A stretch of 64,000 nt of DNA from Ferrovibrio sp. (GCF_019636075.1 NZ_JAHBYG010000002.1:62001-126000), one strand, 5' to 3'; positions 37,748 to 47,180 are shown, counted from the first letter of the stretch. Notes: generated by a model not told the origin, from the letters alone. Numbers and translations are program-made.

Positions 37748-40700
37748 GTTTTTCCGATCGCACCAATCTGTCTGCCTGGGCGCTGCGGCATCCTTCGCTG
37801 ATCGGCTTCCTGATCGCCATGCTGCTGCTGGCCGGCGGCATGGCTTATGCGAATCTCGGCCGTGCCGAGGATCCGGACTTCACCTTCAAGCTGATGATCG
37901 TGCGCTCCAACTGGCCGGGCGCCACGGCGCGCGAGATGGAGCAGCAGGTTACCGACAAGATCGAGAAGAAGCTGCAGGAGACGCCCTATCTCAGCCATGT
38001 GATGAGTTTCTCCAAGCCGGGTGAATCCACGGTTTATGTGGTGTTGCGCGACGATACTCCGCCCAAGCAGGTGGAGGGCGTGTGGTATCAGGTGCGCAAG
38101 AAGGTGAACGATATCCGCCACACCTTGCCGCAGGGCACCCAGGGGCCGTTCTTCAACGACGAATTCGGCGATACATTCGGCACCATCTACGCCTTTACCG
38201 CCGATGGCTTCACCCATCGCGAATTGAAGGATTACGTGGAAACCGTGCGCGAGGAATTGCTGCGCATCCACGATGTGGGCAAGGCCGACCTGCTGGGCGT
38301 GCAGCCCGAACGCATCTATATCGAATTCTCGAACAAGAAGCTGGCCAATCTGGGCATCACGCCGCAGCAGATCGTGGATGTGCTGCAACAGCAGAATACG
38401 CAATCCTCTTCCGGCGTGGTGGAAACCCCGTCGGACCGCATCTACACGCGCGTATCGGGCAATTTTCAGGATGTGCGCGCGCTCACCGAATTGTCGGTGA
38501 ATGCCAATGGCCGCCTGCTGCGGCTGGGCGATGTGGCCGATATCAAGCGCGATTATGTGGATCCGCCAGCGGCGCAATTCCGCTTCAACGGCGAGCCCGC
38601 CATCGGCCTGGCGGTGAGCATGGCCAAGGGCGGCAACATGATCGAGCTGGGCAAGAAGCTCGAGGCGGCGATGCGGCAGATCCGGGCCGACATGCCGATC
38701 GGCATCGAATTGCAGAAAGTGGCCGATCAGCCCACCGTGGTTCAGCGCAGCATCGACGAATTCATGAAGGTGCTGCTGGAAGCCGTCGTGATCGTGCTGG
38801 GCGTAAGCTTCCTCAGCCTCGGCCTGCGCTCCGGCTTCGTGGTGGCCCTGTGCATTCCGCTGGTGCTGGCCATCACTTTCGTTTGCATGCAGATTTTCGG
38901 CATCGATTTCCAGCGCATTTCGCTGGGCGCCTTGATCATCGCACTGGGTCTGCTGGTGGACGACGCCATCATCGCGGTGGAGATGATGCAGGTGAAGATG
39001 GAGCAGGGCATGGAGCGCGCCAAGGCTGCCGCTTTCGCCTATACCTCCACGGCTTTTCCGATGCTGACCGGCACATTGATCACGGCGGCCGGCTTTGTGC
39101 CGGTGGGTTTCGCCCGGTCGGCGGCTGGTGAATACACGTTTTCGATCTTCGCGGTGGTGACGATCTCACTGCTGGTTTCCTGGATCGTGGCGGTGATCTT
39201 CACGCCGTTCATCGGCTACAAGCTGCTGCCTACGCCCAAGCCGGGCGCCCATGGCCATGATGTGCATCATGGCGGCATCTACCGTTTCGTACGCCCGGTG
39301 GTGGGCTGGTGCGTGGGGCATCGCTGGATCGTCATCGCGGTCACGCTCGGCATTTTCGCCGGATCGGCCTACAGCTTCCAGTTCGTGCAGCAGCAATTCT
39401 TCCCGGCATCCAACCGGCCTGAATTGATGGTGGATCTGCGCCTGCCGCAGGGTGCATCCATCGCGGCTACCCAGCAGGAGGCATTGAAGCTGGAGAAACT
39501 GCTGAAAGACGATCCGGATATCGAGAATTACACCACCTATGTGGGCAGCGGCGCACCGCGCTTCTATCTGCCGCTGGATATCCAATTGCCGAACGACAAT
39601 TTCGCGCAGGTGGTGGTGCTTACCAAGGGCGATGCCGAACGCGAGCGGGTGCGCGCTCGGCTGATCAAGCTGTTCCAGGAAGATTTCGTGCTGTTGCGCG
39701 GTCGTGTGAACCGCTTGGAAAACGGCCCCCCGGTGGGTTTCCCGGTGCAGTTCCGCGTATCCGGGCCCGATCCGATGGAGGTGCGCAGGATCGCCTTCCA
39801 GGTGGCCGATGTGATGCGCACCAATGCCAATACGCGCGATGTGAATCTGGATTGGAACGAACTCAGCAAGGTCGTGAAGCTGGATGTGGACCAGGCCAAG
39901 GCACGTCTGCTCGGCATGTCGTCGCAGGATTTGTCGCTGGCGCTGAATTCCGTGCTCAGCGGCATCACCATCACGCAATACCGCGAAGGCAAGGAATTGA
40001 TCGACGTGGTGGCGCGTGCCGAGGCTTCCGAACGCCTCAGCCTGTCCGGCATCAAGGATTTGAATGTCGGCGGCGGCGAGAATGGCCGGCCGGTGCCGCT
40101 TACCCAGGTGGCGGAAGTTTCCTATGCGCAGGAGCAAGGCATCATCTGGCGGCGCGACCGCCAGCCGGTGATCACCGTGCGCGCCGATGTGGTGGATGGC
40201 ATTCAGGCGCCCGTTGTGTCGCAGCAGTTGAACCCGCGGCTGAACGAATTGCGCAGCCAGCTGGCGCCGGGCTATCGCATCGTGATGGGCGGTGCCATCG
40301 AGGAAAGCGCCAAGGGCAATGCCTCGATCGGCGCCGTGGTGCCGGTGATGATCCTGATCATGGTGACGTTGCTGATGGTGCAGTTGCAAAGCGTTTCGCG
40401 CATGCTGCTGGTGCTGCTCACCGCGCCGCTGGGGCTGATCGGCATCACGCTCGCTCTGCTCACCTTCAATGTGCCGTTCGGCTTCGTGGCCATGCTGGGC
40501 GCCATCGCGCTGGCCGGCATGATCATGCGCAACTCGGTGATTCTGGTGGATCAGATCGACCAGGATATCGCCGCCGGCCATACGCCCTGGGATGCGGTGA
40601 TCGATGCCACGGTGCGCCGCTTCCGGCCCATCGTGCTCACTGCATTGGCGGCCATCCTGGCGATGATCCCGCTGTCGCGCAGCAATTTCTGGGGTCCGAT

Positions 40701-40821
40701 GGCTTTCACCATCATGGGCGGCCTGCTGGTGGCCACCTTCCTGACGATATTGTTCCTACCGGCGCTTTATGCCGCCTGGTTCCGCGTGAAGCCGAACCAG
40801 GCGCAGGAGAATCCGGCCTAA
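37744..40821 (+). CDS. RND efflux pump, inner-membrane permease (pump 2)
   Basis: A 1025-residue HAE-type permease starting with GTG that overlaps the adaptor stop by two bases (GTGA). The TM4 aspartate pair is in GLLVDDAIIAVEMMQVKM (about residues 402-419), and the second-half equivalent region reads LAGMIMRNSVILVDQIDQD. It belongs to a different branch from pump 1, with the opening WALRHPSLIGFLIAMLLLAGGMAYANLGRAEDPDF that is common in alphaproteobacterial adaptor-lipoprotein pumps. There is no outer-membrane channel gene nearby. Its TAA stop shares bases with the stop codon of the convergent lactonase gene (40818-40821). Confidence 0.94.
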   Translation: MSFSDRTNLSAWALRHPSLIGFLIAMLLLAGGMAYANLGRAEDPDFTFKLMIVRSNWPGATAREMEQQVTDKIEKKLQETPYLSHVMSFSKPGESTVYVVLRDDTPPKQVEGVWYQVRKKVNDIRHTLPQGTQGPFFNDEFGDTFGTIYAFTADGFTHRELKDYVETVREELLRIHDVGKADLLGVQPERIYIEFSNKKLANLGITPQQIVDVLQQQNTQSSSGVVETPSDRIYTRVSGNFQDVRALTELSVNANGRLLRLGDVADIKRDYVDPPAAQFRFNGEPAIGLAVSMAKGGNMIELGKKLEAAMRQIRADMPIGIELQKVADQPTVVQRSIDEFMKVLLEAVVIVLGVSFLSLGLRSGFVVALCIPLVLAITFVCMQIFGIDFQRISLGALIIALGLLVDDAIIAVEMMQVKMEQGMERAKAAAFAYTSTAFPMLTGTLITAAGFVPVGFARSAAGEYTFSIFAVVTISLLVSWIVAVIFTPFIGYKLLPTPKPGAHGHDVHHGGIYRFVRPVVGWCVGHRWIVIAVTLGIFAGSAYSFQFVQQQFFPASNRPELMVDLRLPQGASIAATQQEALKLEKLLKDDPDIENYTTYVGSGAPRFYLPLDIQLPNDNFAQVVVLTKGDAERERVRARLIKLFQEDFVLLRGRVNRLENGPPVGFPVQFRVSGPDPMEVRRIAFQVADVMRTNANTRDVNLDWNELSKVVKLDVDQAKARLLGMSSQDLSLALNSVLSGITITQYREGKELIDVVARAEASERLSLSGIKDLNVGGGENGRPVPLTQVAEVSYAQEQGIIWRRDRQPVITVRADVVDGIQAPVVSQQLNPRLNELRSQLAPGYRIVMGGAIEESAKGNASIGAVVPVMILIMVTLLMVQLQSVSRMLLVLLTAPLGLIGITLALLTFNVPFGFVAMLGAIALAGMIMRNSVILVDQIDQDIAAGHTPWDAVIDATVRRFRPIVLTALAAILAMIPLSRSNFWGPMAFTIMGGLLVATFLTILFLPALYAAWFRVKPNQAQENPA

Positions 40822-42011
40822 TCGATATCGCGGAACTTCGCCGGATCGAGCTGGCAATCCAGGATGCGCGGCTGGAAGGTAGCGCCGATCAGCAGCCGGC
40901 CGCGATGATGGGCGGCCACGCTGGCGCCTGAAAGCAGTTCGCCTGGATCGGCGAACACTTCCTGCACCCGCGTGGCACCGCGCAGATCGCTGTGGATACG
41001 CACGATGCGGCTGGGGCTCTGTTTCTCCGGATTACGGGCATGGCCGATGAAGGCGAAGCTGTTCACATGCAGGGCGGCCCAGAGATCGCCCTCATCATCC
41101 AGCCGCAGATTATCCACGCCGCCGGGCAGGGCCAGCGAACCGGTGCGTTTGATCAGGCCGCTCAAGGGATCGCGCTGATAGGCCAGCAGCATGCGCCATA
41201 GCGTGGAACCAACCACCAGGCTTTCGCCATCCCGCCCCAGCGCGATGCCGTTGGCAAACGCGATATCCTCGGCGGCGAGGCGAGCCCCACGTTCGTCGTT
41301 GAGCACGATGGTGGAGCGCGATAGCTGCAGGATATTCTCCACTGCATGCATCCAGCGCGGGCCGGAACCGCGATCGTTGGTGAGATAGAAGCTTTCCGGG
41401 CCCGTGGCGGCCAGTGCATTCGGGCTGATGAACAGGTCGCTGGAAATCGTGCCGCGATGGCGCAGTTTGAGGGCGCTGCCTTCGCCTTCGATGACGAAGA
41501 TTTCCACCGTGCGGCGTTCGTCGGAGCGATTGTTGATCACCTGCAGATACCAGGTGCCGTCTGCCGCCGTATAAAGCGACAGGCCTTGCGGGTGGAAGGG
41601 CATCCCGGCGGGGACGGCAAGCTGCTGTGGTACGGCCGGTTGCCGGCTGAGATCGTACAGCCAGAGGCCGCCATCGCTCTGCCGGTTGCGGCGGTCCTGC
41701 GCCGAGATCAGCGCGGCCTTGCCATCGGGCAGGATCAGGATGTCTTCCGGCCCGGCCGGTGCATCCACCGCGCTGCATTGTCCGGCCACGAAGGGCCCTG
41801 CGGTTTGATAGGCGCCGCCCAGCCATATCGTGTAAAGCACATAGACCACCAGCACGATGGCCAGGAATACCCACCAGACCCTGAGGCGCGGACCGCGTCG
41901 GGGTTCATCAGCCGCACGCGCTTCGCGCGGGGATTCAGCCATACGCGCTTCGCGCGGGGATTCAGCCATACGCGCTTCGCGCGGGGATTCAGGATGCGGC
42001 GTCTTCGCCAT
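40818..42011 (-). CDS. Paraoxonase/arylesterase-like beta-propeller protein, membrane-anchored
   Basis: A 397-residue protein: a basic, repetitive N-terminus (ESPREARMA repeated), one transmembrane helix (about residues 45-63, VWWVFLAIVLVVYVLYTIWL) and a large external domain. The domain fits the six-bladed PON/SMP-30 family: GPEDILILPDGKAALIS, FHPQGLSLYTAADGTWYL, ISPNALAATGPESFYLTNDRGSG and FANGIALGRDGESLVV contain the Asn/Asp calcium ligands expected of arylesterases/lactonases. The physiological substrate is unknown. The start is uncertain: ATGs at 42011, 41969 and 41942 are all in frame and the last two fall in a 27-bp tandem repeat. At 42011 the gene would overlap the upstream ABC gene by 23 bases. 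Confidence 0.75.
   Translation of the reverse strand: MAKTPHPESPREARMAESPREARMAESPREARAADEPRRGPRLRVWWVFLAIVLVVYVLYTIWLGGAYQTAGPFVAGQCSAVDAPAGPEDILILPDGKAALISAQDRRNRQSDGGLWLYDLSRQPAVPQQLAVPAGMPFHPQGLSLYTAADGTWYLQVINNRSDERRTVEIFVIEGEGSALKLRHRGTISSDLFISPNALAATGPESFYLTNDRGSGPRWMHAVENILQLSRSTIVLNDERGARLAAEDIAFANGIALGRDGESLVVGSTLWRMLLAYQRDPLSGLIKRTGSLALPGGVDNLRLDDEGDLWAALHVNSFAFIGHARNPEKQSPSRIVRIHSDLRGATRVQEVFADPGELLSGASVAAHHRGRLLIGATFQPRILDCQLDPAKFRDID
41916..41992. repeat. 27-bp in-frame tandem repeat carrying start codons
   Basis: The unit begins ACGCGCTTCGCGCGGGGATT (plus strand) and is 27 bases long. Copies are at 41916-41942, 41943-41969 and, missing the last four bases, 41970-41992. On the minus strand each full unit reads M-A-E-S-P-R-E-A-R, in frame with the lactonase, and begins with ATG. 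The third copy contains the stop codon of the ABC gene (41989-41991). GCGCTTCGCGC inside the unit can form a small hairpin. Confidence 0.92.
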
Positions 42012-43857
42012 TTTCGCCTGCCTCGGCGCGGATCGGATTGTCGAGGAATTGCAGCCGCGCCAGGCGGGCATAGAGGCCGCCCTGGCTGATCAGGCTGTCA
42101 TGGCTGCCGGTGGCCAGGATGCGGCCCTTGTCCATAACCACGATGCGGTTGGCCTTGCGCACAGTGGCCAGGCGATGGGCGATCACCAAGGTTGTGCGGC
42201 CGCGCATCAGCCGTTCCAGCGCCTGCTGCACCTTCACTTCGCTTTCGGCATCCAGCGACGAGGTGGCCTCGTCCAGCAGCAGCAGCGGCGGATCGCGCAG
42301 CAATGCGCGGGCAATGGCTATGCGTTGGCGCTGGCCGCCGGAAAGCCGCACGCCGCGTTCGCCCAGATAGGTATCGTAGCCCTGCGGCAGCGCCTGGATG
42401 AAGCCATGGGCGGCTGCCGCCTCGGCGGCTGCGCGCACGTCATCCAGGCTGGCATCGGGCCGGCCATAGCGGATGTTTTCCGCCACGCTGGCGCCGAAGA
42501 TCACTGCTTCTTGCGCCACCAGGCCAACATGCCGGCGCAGTTCCACCGGGTCCAGCCGGGTGATATCCACGCCATCGAACAGGATGCTGCCCTGCTGCGG
42601 ATCGTAGAAGCGCAGCAGCAACTGGAACAGCGTGGTTTTACCGGCGCCCGAAGGGCCGACGATGGCCACGGTTTCGCCGGCGGCAATCGAAAGATCCAGC
42701 CCATCCACCGCCGCCTGCTTGGGCCGGGCCGGGTAATGGAAGCGCACGCCCTGGAAAGCGACAATGCCGGCTGGCTTGGCCGGCAGGCTGGCCGGCTGTT
42801 CGGGGGCGCGGATATCGGGCTGGGTATCCAGCAACTGCATCAGCCGCTCGGCGGCGCCGGCGGCGCGCTGCACATCGCCCCATACTTCCGACAATGCCCC
42901 CAGCGAGGAGGCGCAGATCACGGCATAGAACACGAAGGCGGAGAGTTCGCCGCCCGACATTTCGTTGGCATAAACCGCCTTGCCGCCGATCCACATCACG
43001 GCATTCACCGCGCCGAATACCAGCAACATCACGATGGCAGTCAGCCAGGCGCGGGCACGGGTGCGGCGCACCGCGGTGGAAAAGGCGTTTTCCGCATTGG
43101 CCGAGAAACGCGCGGCCTCGCGCGCCTCGCTGGTATAGGCTTGCACGGTGCCGATGGCGTTCAGGGTTTCGCTGGCCTGGGCGGCCAGATCGGCCACGCG
43201 ATCCTGGCTCTCGCGCGACAGCTTGCGCAGGCGGCGACCGAAAATCACGATCGGCAGCACCACCATCGGCACCACCAGGGCCACCAGCATGGCCAGCCGC
43301 GGCGAGGTGAGGCCCAGCAGCACGGCGCTGCCGACGAATAGCAGCAGGTTGCGCAGCGCCACCGAGATGGAAGAGCCCACCAGGGTCTGGATCAGTTCGG
43401 TATCGGTGGTCAGCCGCGATTGCACCTCGCCGGTACGGGTGCTTTCGAAGAAGGCGGGATTGAGCCTCAGCACATGGCCGAACACCGCCTTGCGGATATC
43501 GGCCACCACGCGCTCGCCCAGCCAGGTGACGAAATAGAACCGTGCATAGGTGGCCAGGGCCAGCAGCGTCACCACGCCGAACAGGGCGCCGAAATAGAGA
43601 TCCATCATCTGGCTGTCGGCGCCGCCGAAGCCTACATCGATCACCCGGCGGATCGCCTGGCCGATGCCCAGCACGGCGGCGGCGGCCACCACCAGCGCCA
43701 CGCCGGCTCCCAACGCCGCCCAGCGATAGGGCAGCACGAAAACCAGCAGGCGGCGCAGCGCCCCCAGATTGGCTTTGCGGTCGGCCTTTTCGCTGCTCTG
43801 GGCGGCGGCCTGAGCGGACGGAGAACGGGCGGCGGTATCAGGGTCTGATTGGCTCAT
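41989..43857 (-). CDS. MsbA/ABCB-like half-transporter, ABC exporter
   Basis: A 622-residue fused permease-ATPase. The membrane domain occupies about residues 30-340 with six helices (RLLVFVLPYRWAALGAGVALV is the first). The ATPase domain follows: Walker A GPSGAGKTT, Q-loop VAQEAVIF, signature LSGGQRQRIAIARALL, Walker B LLLLDEATSSLD and H-loop VIAHRLATV. These are type IV exporters working as homodimers on lipids, lipid A precursors, peptides or drugs; the substrate is unknown. The start MSQSDPDTAARSPS at 43857 follows an acid/Ser-rich leader and is preferred to a longer reading from 43947. The last codons run into the 27-bp repeat before the lactonase gene. Confidence 0.9.
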   Translation of the reverse strand: MSQSDPDTAARSPSAQAAAQSSEKADRKANLGALRRLLVFVLPYRWAALGAGVALVVAAAAVLGIGQAIRRVIDVGFGGADSQMMDLYFGALFGVVTLLALATYARFYFVTWLGERVVADIRKAVFGHVLRLNPAFFESTRTGEVQSRLTTDTELIQTLVGSSISVALRNLLLFVGSAVLLGLTSPRLAMLVALVVPMVVLPIVIFGRRLRKLSRESQDRVADLAAQASETLNAIGTVQAYTSEAREAARFSANAENAFSTAVRRTRARAWLTAIVMLLVFGAVNAVMWIGGKAVYANEMSGGELSAFVFYAVICASSLGALSEVWGDVQRAAGAAERLMQLLDTQPDIRAPEQPASLPAKPAGIVAFQGVRFHYPARPKQAAVDGLDLSIAAGETVAIVGPSGAGKTTLFQLLLRFYDPQQGSILFDGVDITRLDPVELRRHVGLVAQEAVIFGASVAENIRYGRPDASLDDVRAAAEAAAAHGFIQALPQGYDTYLGERGVRLSGGQRQRIAIARALLRDPPLLLLDEATSSLDAESEVKVQQALERLMRGRTTLVIAHRLATVRKANRIVVMDKGRILATGSHDSLISQGGLYARLARLQFLDNPIRAEAGENGEDAAS

Positions 43858-43928
43858 GTCTGCGCGGGTATAGCAGCGGCTTGGGGCTCTGCCCAGCGGC
43901 GGGATTATAAAACCTTCCCTCGCATATT

Positions 43929-43966
43929 TGGGGTCTAGAGGGAACAAATGTTCCCTCTAGACCCCA
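43929..43966. promoter_or_regulatory. 17-bp perfect palindrome between ABC and protease genes
   Basis: TGGGGTCTAGAGGGAAC (43929-43945) pairs perfectly with 43950-43966 around a four-base loop AAAT. It lies in the 159-base divergent region upstream of both genes, followed by an AT-rich stretch (TATATTAATG near 43981) that may hold the protease promoter and an AAGGGGAG ribosome binding site. It could be an operator, an attenuator or a dispersed palindromic element. Confidence 0.6.
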
Positions 43967-44016
43967 GTAATCAGTGCGTGTATATTAATGACAAATATTG
44001 ATTAAGGGGAGTCCTT

Positions 44017-46413
44017 ATGTCGATTGCATCCTTCCAAAAGAGCATAAAAAATAAGATTGTGATTAGAGGTATATGCGTTGTGGCTCTGCTCGGCCTTACC
44101 GCATGTCAGACGGGTGCCAATCAACGGCCTTCCACCACTTCTGCAAGTGTGCAGGAAACATCGCAGGAAGCGGCATCGAATGCCGCCGCCCCAGCCAATG
44201 CAGCCTCCGATGCAAAAAACGAACGCCGGGTTTCGCGCGAGAGCTATTCGATATTCTTTTCCCAGACCGATCATTTGAAGGCCTTGCTGGCGGAGCAGAA
44301 ATTCGATGATGCCGCCAAGCTCTATGATGAGCAGGAAGCCTATTTCACCAGCGAACGCGGAATTTCGCGCGCTGGCGACATGATCGGCCAGGTGGGGCGC
44401 CAGCAGCGCGATGCCTGGGAAACGGACCTGAGCGCAGCTTTGCAGGCTTTGTCGGCGGAGCGTGCGTTGAGCGACCGGGCGCAATGGCCTGCCTTGCGCG
44501 AGGCTGTCGGCAAGGCCGAAACCGCTGTGCAAGCCAAGGCGGCTTCCAAGCTGCTGCGCCGGCCGGAATTCCTGCCGCCATCGCTGGCGCCTACCCGCAC
44601 CGCACTGGAAGGCATGCGCGAAAGGTTGCGCCAGCAGGCGGTGGAATCCTTCCTTGCCCATGATCATGGCGGCGGGTCGTTTCTGACCGCTTATCCGATC
44701 GACTTGCCGGCGGGCGAATTTCTGCAGGCCAATTGGCAGGCGTTGCAGGCACGCCACACCCAGGCGCCGGCCACCGCGCTTGCTGCCATCGCCAAGGCTT
44801 ATCCAGAGCTTGGTGCGACTGAACGCGACACGCTCACCGCGGCATTGATCAGCCGGCGTATGGCCGAGGCCGGCAGCGATATCAAGGGCGCGCTCAACGC
44901 CGTTGCCTTCGCACGCGAGCATGGCTTGCAGCCGAAGGCGATTCCCGGCTTCAAGGTGGCTTTCGTGCAGGCAACCAGCCGCACGCTGCTTTCCAAGGGG
45001 CAGATCGACTTTCCCGCAGCCGTGGAAGTCGATCTGCCGGTGGCGAATACCTATTCCGAACTGGAAGCCGCGCTCAGCGGAGCGGGGGCCGATGCGCCGC
45101 GTTATGTGATGGTGTTCGATGTGGCGGCAGCCAAGGCCAGCCGGCGCGTGATCGGCTCTACGCCGATGCCGTCGCGCACCGTCATTGGCTATCGTCCGGT
45201 GCCAAATCCGGCCTACAAATCCGCCGAACTTGATTTGCAGAAGGCCGAGCTCGACATGCGCGGCCTGGCCGGCGACAAGGCCGCAGCGCAGATCAATTCC
45301 GCCACCTGCTACGGCCTGGGCTGCCTGGGCGCTCTGGTCGGGCAGGCGGCGGTGATTGCCAGCGAAAATAATATAAAGGGCAAGATCGCCACCGCGATGG
45401 AAACCCTGCGCAATACCCCGCAGACCATCGAGGAACCGATCTATCGGTCCTACAGCTTCACGCGCGCCGAAGTGCGCGCCACCAAGATCATGACGGTGAA
45501 CTACCACATCATCGATCTGCACGAACGCAAGCATTTCAAATCGACCTTCGATGTGGTGGAGCGGCGTTCCCTGCAGGTGGCCTACAACGTCGATCCGGCC
45601 GACCCGCAGCGCGAGGCCCATATCGCCGCCTTCACCAAGGAAGAAGAATTGCAGGAATGGGAGATCGCGCCGCAGCCGGTGAGGCTGTCGCAATTGATGC
45701 GGCAATACATGGAGGCGACCGAGCAGACGAAGCCTCTGGCCGATCTGGCGGCTTTGCGCGCCGAAATGACGGCGGATCGCGCCCAGGCGTTGGCCAAGCT
45801 GGCCGACGAGCCGGAGCAGCGGCCCTTGAACGATCCACGCTTCGATCATGTGGTGAAGGTCTATCGCGGCGGGAAAGGCGGGCATGGCAGCGGATTTTTC
45901 GTGTCCAGCGATGTCGTGCTCACCAACTGGCATGTAGTGGATGGCACGCAATTCGTGGAACTGATGGGCTACGACAAGCAGGAAAGTTTCGGCCGGGTGA
46001 TTGCGCAGGATATCCGGCTCGATCTTGCCCTGGTGCGGGTGCAGAGCCGGGGCAAGCCGGTGCGGTTCTATTCCGGCCGGCAACTCGATCTTGGGCGTAC
46101 GGTGGAGGCGATCGGCCATCCTCAAGGACTCGATTTCAGCGTCACGCGTGGGGTGGTGAGCGCGGTGCGTCCGATGCCGAATATCAACCTGCGTGGCTCC
46201 GGCGGCAGCGGAAAGGATGTGCTGTATGTGCAGACCGATACGGCCGTCAATCCAGGAAATTCCGGCGGACCGCTCTTCCTGGGAGATCGGGTGGTGGGGG
46301 TGAATACCTGGGGCCGCAACGACGCCACTGGCCTGAATTTCTCCGTGCATTATTCCGAGGTGTTGAATTTCCTGAAGGAAAATCTGCCCGGCTTTACTCC
46401 GGCGATGAATTGA
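44017..46413 (+). CDS. Trypsin-like serine protease lipoprotein
   Basis: A 798-residue envelope lipoprotein: signal peptide with lipobox LTAC and acylated Cys30. The N-terminal 600 residues are mostly helical and unfamiliar, with low-complexity (PSTTSASVQETSQEAASNAAA) after the lipobox and a glycine-rich hydrophobic stretch CLGALVGQAAVIA near 435. The C-terminal domain (about 610-790) is a chymotrypsin-fold protease of the DegP/HtrA type: His639 in TNWHVVDG, Asp669 in IRLDLALV and Ser749 in NPGNSGGPL. No PDZ domain follows, unlike DegP. Ribosome binding site AAGGGGAG precedes the start. It is followed within 9 bases by a TraT-like lipoprotein gene, so the two probably act together at the outer membrane. 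Codon use includes more A/T at the 5' end than neighbours. Confidence 0.82.
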   Translation: MSIASFQKSIKNKIVIRGICVVALLGLTACQTGANQRPSTTSASVQETSQEAASNAAAPANAASDAKNERRVSRESYSIFFSQTDHLKALLAEQKFDDAAKLYDEQEAYFTSERGISRAGDMIGQVGRQQRDAWETDLSAALQALSAERALSDRAQWPALREAVGKAETAVQAKAASKLLRRPEFLPPSLAPTRTALEGMRERLRQQAVESFLAHDHGGGSFLTAYPIDLPAGEFLQANWQALQARHTQAPATALAAIAKAYPELGATERDTLTAALISRRMAEAGSDIKGALNAVAFAREHGLQPKAIPGFKVAFVQATSRTLLSKGQIDFPAAVEVDLPVANTYSELEAALSGAGADAPRYVMVFDVAAAKASRRVIGSTPMPSRTVIGYRPVPNPAYKSAELDLQKAELDMRGLAGDKAAAQINSATCYGLGCLGALVGQAAVIASENNIKGKIATAMETLRNTPQTIEEPIYRSYSFTRAEVRATKIMTVNYHIIDLHERKHFKSTFDVVERRSLQVAYNVDPADPQREAHIAAFTKEEELQEWEIAPQPVRLSQLMRQYMEATEQTKPLADLAALRAEMTADRAQALAKLADEPEQRPLNDPRFDHVVKVYRGGKGGHGSGFFVSSDVVLTNWHVVDGTQFVELMGYDKQESFGRVIAQDIRLDLALVRVQSRGKPVRFYSGRQLDLGRTVEAIGHPQGLDFSVTRGVVSAVRPMPNINLRGSGGSGKDVLYVQTDTAVNPGNSGGPLFLGDRVVGVNTWGRNDATGLNFSVHYSEVLNFLKENLPGFTPAMN

Positions 46414-46421
46414 GGATGACA

Positions 46422-47180
46422 ATGAATTTGCAGAAATTCTTCGGACGTTCGGCGTTGATCGGCGTCGGTTTGCTGCTTGCCTCCTGCATCGGCGCTGCGC
46501 CGAGCCGCATGGGTATGGTGAAAGATCCCGATACCGGGCTGCAATTCGGCTCGGTGGTGGAGCGTTCCATCGTCACCGACCCGTCCTTCATGAATAATCG
46601 CCGGGTTAAGCTGCGGTTGCGCAACACCTCGGGCGATACGGCTTTCGATCTGCGTGGGTTTTCCGACCAGATCAAGCAGAGCTTCGCCTCTGCCGGTTAT
46701 CAACCGGTGGAGGACGATAATTTCGGCGTCTTGGTGGATGTGAATGTCACCTATAGCGGCCAGATCCAGCGCAATCTGTCTACCGAATACGCTTTTCTCG
46801 GGGCCTCCGCCGGCGGCATCGCGGGCTACCGTTCCCAGACCAGCGCCGGCACCGCGATGGGTATCGTAGGCGGCGCCACCCTGGGCTCGATCATCGGCAG
46901 TTTCGTTACCGACGACACTTATATCATCGTCAGCCAGGTCACCATCGGCTTCGTGCGCCAGCCATTGGGGCGCGACGGCCGCACGGTGGTTTTCGGTCGC
47001 TCCGCCCAGGGCAATGCGGATGAGGAGGAGGAGCGCGAACAGCGCCGCCGCCAGACCCAGCTACGCAGCAGTACGGGTACCGGAGTCTCGGTTTTCGCCG
47101 GCGGCCGGAATGTGCGGCAATCGGAAATCGCCGGCGAGGTACGCCAGCGTATTGCCCGGATTATTGGGGATATCATCTGA
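46422..47180 (+). CDS. TraT-like complement-resistance lipoprotein
   Basis: A 252-residue lipoprotein (lipobox LASC, Cys22). The mature part resembles TraT/YlpA, plasmid-encoded surface lipoproteins that give serum resistance and surface exclusion: FGSVVERSIVTDPSFMNNRRVKLRLRNTSGD and DDNFGVLVDVNVTYSGQIQRN are close in pattern. A glycine-rich hydrophobic region follows (GIVGGATLGSIIGSFVTDDTYIIVSQVTIG), then a charged insert EEEEREQRRRQ. Here it is chromosomal, next to a protease lipoprotein, with no conjugation genes. The TGAGG after the protease stop serves as ribosome binding site for the ATG at 46422; the ATG two codons earlier, at 46416, is too close to it. Confidence 0.85.
   Translation: MNLQKFFGRSALIGVGLLLASCIGAAPSRMGMVKDPDTGLQFGSVVERSIVTDPSFMNNRRVKLRLRNTSGDTAFDLRGFSDQIKQSFASAGYQPVEDDNFGVLVDVNVTYSGQIQRNLSTEYAFLGASAGGIAGYRSQTSAGTAMGIVGGATLGSIIGSFVTDDTYIIVSQVTIGFVRQPLGRDGRTVVFGRSAQGNADEEEEREQRRRQTQLRSSTGTGVSVFAGGRNVRQSEIAGEVRQRIARIIGDII

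Noticed and set aside
44002-46422. An 806-codon frame antisense to the protease lipoprotein
   Set aside because: The plus strand has a lipobox, a full catalytic triad and a ribosome binding site, while the antisense frame shows none.
45657-47180. Possible long protein joining the protease end to the TraT-like gene
   Set aside because: The upstream part is out of frame with the protease triad; the lipoprotein signal at 46422 and the TGAGG ribosome binding site define the TraT-like start.
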